Of a stretch of 7,024 bases of DNA, positions 5,413-7,024 are shown one piece after another; position 1 is the first letter of the stretch; the number at the start of each line of letters is the position of its first letter. Both the position numbers and the translations under genes were made by a program. The stretch comes from Nitrososphaerales archaeon (lineage in GTDB: Archaea; Thermoproteota; Nitrososphaeria; Nitrososphaerales; Nitrososphaeraceae). The DNA lies in the NCBI GenBank assembly GCA_029237515.1, contig JARBAV010000256.1:1-7024 (forward strand), written 5' to 3'. The notes under the pieces were generated by a model. The model saw nothing but the letters and a program-made list of their open reading frames with translations. It ran no database searches and was not told where the DNA came from.

Positions 5413-6300
5413 CTAGTTTGCTCCGACAGAATTCGATCTGAAATTGCAAGCGAAATTATTTTTCATTAATCTAGATGCTATAAATGGTGATATCACTAGA
5501 ATAGGGATACTTATTAAAAGGAATAGGGTCTGAAAAGGAGCTAAAGCTGCTACAGCAACCCCTGATCCAAATCCGACGAATAGCGAGATTAGACTTCCTG
5601 CACAGGTTGGACATCCTACAAAGAGCCCCGCAGTTATACCTATTCCACTTACGACTGAAAGTTTCTTATTTGTGATCTGACTTCTTGACATACTAAAGAA
5701 AGAGACCATTAATGATAGGTTAAATCCAACCATTGCTGATATAGCAATAGAAAGTACAAAATTAATTGGAATTATTAATATCGTGAAATACTCGGTTAGA
5801 TATACGGATAACATTGGAACGTATCCAGGCAAGTTGCAACAAGGCGTAACCCTCAGTGAAGGAGTCACAATTCCATCTCCCTCGCTGATTGGCATACTAG
5901 GTTCGTATATTAGGATTTGTGACAAGAATGCGAAGCCAATCCAATAAAGCACAGAAGATATTATCATAATTCTCCAATATTTAATATCACTGAACGTTAC
6001 CATTAAGTAATAACCCAAAGGGCTACCCCTGGAATACGCTCTGGCTGTTTCAGCTTTGAAAAGAAGATAAATTCCGTAGATACAGATGGGAATGGATACA
6101 AAAGTCCAAAACAATACAATGTTTGCAAGATTCATGAGTTGAGTGCTCACTTGAAACGATTGATTGTCTTGGGAGCTGGTTAGGCTACTATAAATCATAA
6201 ATACTGATACCAATGATAAGCTACTTAATAAAGCCACCCTAACTCCTCGATTTCGGAGCTCTGAGTAATTCTTGACGTCAAACATCACAAGAAATTCCAT
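5413..6300 (-). CDS. Six-helix membrane protein with CC and CPTC motifs, function unknown
   Basis: I cannot name this 295-residue family. Six hydrophobic segments lie at about 20-40, 57-82, 109-132, 169-203, 214-245 and 247-276. Basic loops (83-108, 204-213 and the C-terminus) are predicted inside by the positive-inside rule, with both termini cytosolic. The external loop 133-168 carries T-P-C-C-N-L-P-G-Y (Cys154-Cys155). Helix 5 contains the Gly-rich G-L-F-V-G-C-P-T-C-A-G-S (Cys230, Cys233), a CxxC within or at the edge of the membrane. Such pairs suggest disulfide exchange or metal (for instance copper) handling, but that is inference, and no known transporter or oxidoreductase signature is visible. 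A fifth Cys, 285, lies in the tail. An alternative ATG at 6285 would remove five residues. It does not overlap any neighbour and shows no convincing ribosome binding site. Confidence 0.88.
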   Translation of the reverse strand: MEFLVMFDVKNYSELRNRGVRVALLSSLSLVSVFMIYSSLTSSQDNQSFQVSTQLMNLANIVLFWTFVSIPICIYGIYLLFKAETARAYSRGSPLGYYLMVTFSDIKYWRIMIISSVLYWIGFAFLSQILIYEPSMPISEGDGIVTPSLRVTPCCNLPGYVPMLSVYLTEYFTILIIPINFVLSIAISAMVGFNLSLMVSFFSMSRSQITNKKLSVVSGIGITAGLFVGCPTCAGSLISLFVGFGSGVAVAALAPFQTLFLLISIPILVISPFIASRLMKNNFACNFRSNSVGAN

Positions 6301-6509
6301 ACTGTGACATTAATCTGTATCGACTTTCAAATACCAACTTACTTTTAGCAAGAATCGCTTCACAAACCTTAACTCACCGGTGGAAAGAATTGTAGATGCT
6401 GATATCGGTAATAACAGTCTACCAATGTACACGGTACCCATGAATTGGTTTTTTTTATGTTGAATCTAGTTCGAATGTAAGGGGCACAATAATCTTGATT
6501 GATAGAAAC
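6301..6509. other. Intergenic region with a possible 43-codon small ORF
   Basis: A minus-strand ATG at 6439-6441 opens 43 codons ending with TAA at 6310-6312, nine bases before the membrane-protein ATG and on the same strand. The peptide has a mildly hydrophobic N-terminal half and a basic second half (K28, R29, K33, K39). A TATA-like ACATAAAAAA (6451-6460) would start RNA near 6430, at an in-frame GTG (6430-6432). This fits either a 40-residue leaderless peptide or simply a long leader for the membrane gene. Read on the plus strand, the same A/T run is an eight-T tract (6449-6456) with no gene ahead of it. Confidence 0.25.
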
Positions 6510-6800
6510 TTAAAAGTTGTCCCCGAAATTACGGGTGTGATCATATACTTCATCTTGTGGTGTAGTTTTCTTTCCAGGTTTGTCCAAGTTTTTATGCAAT
6601 CTATAGTCTATGGTCTTTTCATGCTCTTCCCTTTCATGATGTAATCTATCCTTTTCATGTATGAACTCTTTTCCACAGTTACGGCACTTTACAATTGGAT
6701 GGTGATGAACATGTCTTGCATGTTGTATAAGCTCATCATAGCTCTTAAATTTCTCTCCATCTTGATCGCATTCGTATTTGGTGCGGTGAAATAAGTTCAT
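6510..6800 (-). CDS. Small C2H2-type zinc-finger protein, two fingers
   Basis: This 96-residue, highly charged soluble protein has two C2H2-like fingers. Finger 1 is C11-x2-D14-x12-H27-x4-H32 with Asp in place of the second Cys, though the C-D-Q-D-G-E-K-F-K-S frame around it is otherwise typical. Finger 2 is canonical: C39-x2-C42-x12-H55-x4-H60, with G-K-E-F after the second Cys. A basic/polar tail (61-96) has no predicted fold. Small one- or two-finger proteins of this type are common in Thaumarchaeota and are usually presumed to bind DNA, RNA or protein; no target is visible. The ATG at 6798-6800 is preceded by a TATA box giving a leader of about 8 bases. It is followed on the same strand, 69 bases on, by the possible small ORF and then the membrane-protein gene. 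Confidence 0.9.
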   Translation of the reverse strand: MNLFHRTKYECDQDGEKFKSYDELIQHARHVHHHPIVKCRNCGKEFIHEKDRLHHEREEHEKTIDYRLHKNLDKPGKKTTPQDEVYDHTRNFGDNF

Positions 6801-6830
6801 ACTATATGATTTTACTTACAACTGATTGAT

Positions 6831-6839
6831 GTATTAAAT
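6831..6839 (-). promoter_or_regulatory. TATA box of the zinc-finger gene
   Basis: ATTTAATAC on the minus strand is centred about 35 bases before the ATG, predicting a near-leaderless mRNA starting around 6808. No GGTGAT-like site is present. Confidence 0.5.
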
Positions 6840-6957
6840 GCTTTTGGTAATCTTTTTTAAGTTTCTTCATTTTCTTTGTGTCAGACTACATTGGCGCCTA
6901 GCATTAGAAACTTTGATTTCTTATTCGAGTGAATTGTATTTCAGAACGAGCAAAATG

Positions 6958-6979
6958 CCAGAGCCTACATAGGCTCTGG
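6958..6979. terminator. Perfect 10-bp hairpin, terminator-like
   Basis: CCAGAGCCTA-CA-TAGGCTCTGG is a perfect inverted repeat with a minimal loop. On the plus strand it is followed by ATTTCTTTTC, a T-rich tail like that of an intrinsic terminator; on the minus strand only CATTTT follows. No plus-strand gene lies ahead of it, and a minus-strand gene ending just right of the window could be its owner. Its role is unresolved. Confidence 0.5.
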
Positions 6980-7024
6980 ATTTCTTTTCAGAATAATGCT
7001 GCGATTAGTCTCTCAAACAGCTAA

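Noticed and set aside
6929..7024. Plus-strand GTG frame of 31 codons ending at the last base of the window
   Set aside because: It runs through the perfect hairpin and its composition is not protein-like; the stop at the edge looks coincidental.

Overview
The window reads as chromosomal DNA of an archaeon, most likely a member of the Nitrososphaerota (Thaumarchaeota, the ammonia-oxidising archaeal lineage). The grounds are an AT-rich sequence, a tRNA gene without an encoded CCA end, archaeal TATA boxes placed about 26-27 bases before many start codons (leaderless or near-leaderless genes), GTGAT-type ribosome binding sites, oligo-T termination, an archaeal-type AsnB, and a small C2H2 zinc-finger protein of a kind common in this phylum. 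The phylum call is inference from protein style and gene signals. No ammonia-oxidation marker gene is present, and I cannot run a search.

Layout. The left third (1-1785) is on the minus strand: tRNA-Gly(CCC) at 155-229, a soluble Rieske [2Fe-2S] ferredoxin (516-824), an unrecognised protein with a PH/GRAM-like pattern (875-1342), and a two-cluster ferredoxin (1492-1785) whose second cluster motif has Asp in place of one Cys. Each of these appears to have its own promoter rather than sharing an operon. A divergent intergenic region (1786-1963) separates the ferredoxin from plus-strand tatC (1964-2878), tatA (about 2949-3290) and glutamine-dependent asparagine synthetase asnB (3467-5164). The right third returns to the minus strand: a six-helix membrane protein with Cys-Cys and CPTC motifs (5413-6300), a possible small ORF just upstream of it, and a two-finger zinc protein (6510-6800). 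The last 220 bases hold no convincing gene but end in a perfect 10-bp hairpin.

How the genes work together. TatC and TatA are a minimal Tat translocase for exporting folded, often cofactor-bearing proteins across the cytoplasmic membrane. The two iron-sulfur proteins lack signal peptides and so are cytosolic electron carriers, not Tat cargo. AsnB makes asparagine from aspartate and glutamine. The neighbourhood looks like ordinary core genome. I see no CRISPR array, transposase, integrase, toxin-antitoxin pair or phage gene, and no evidence of a new multi-gene system. The best leads are smaller: the Asp-for-Cys changes in the ferredoxin and in zinc finger 1, the asnB leader with a 14-codon upstream ORF and a perfect dyad beside its TATA box, the Cys-motif membrane protein, and several unexplained inverted repeats.
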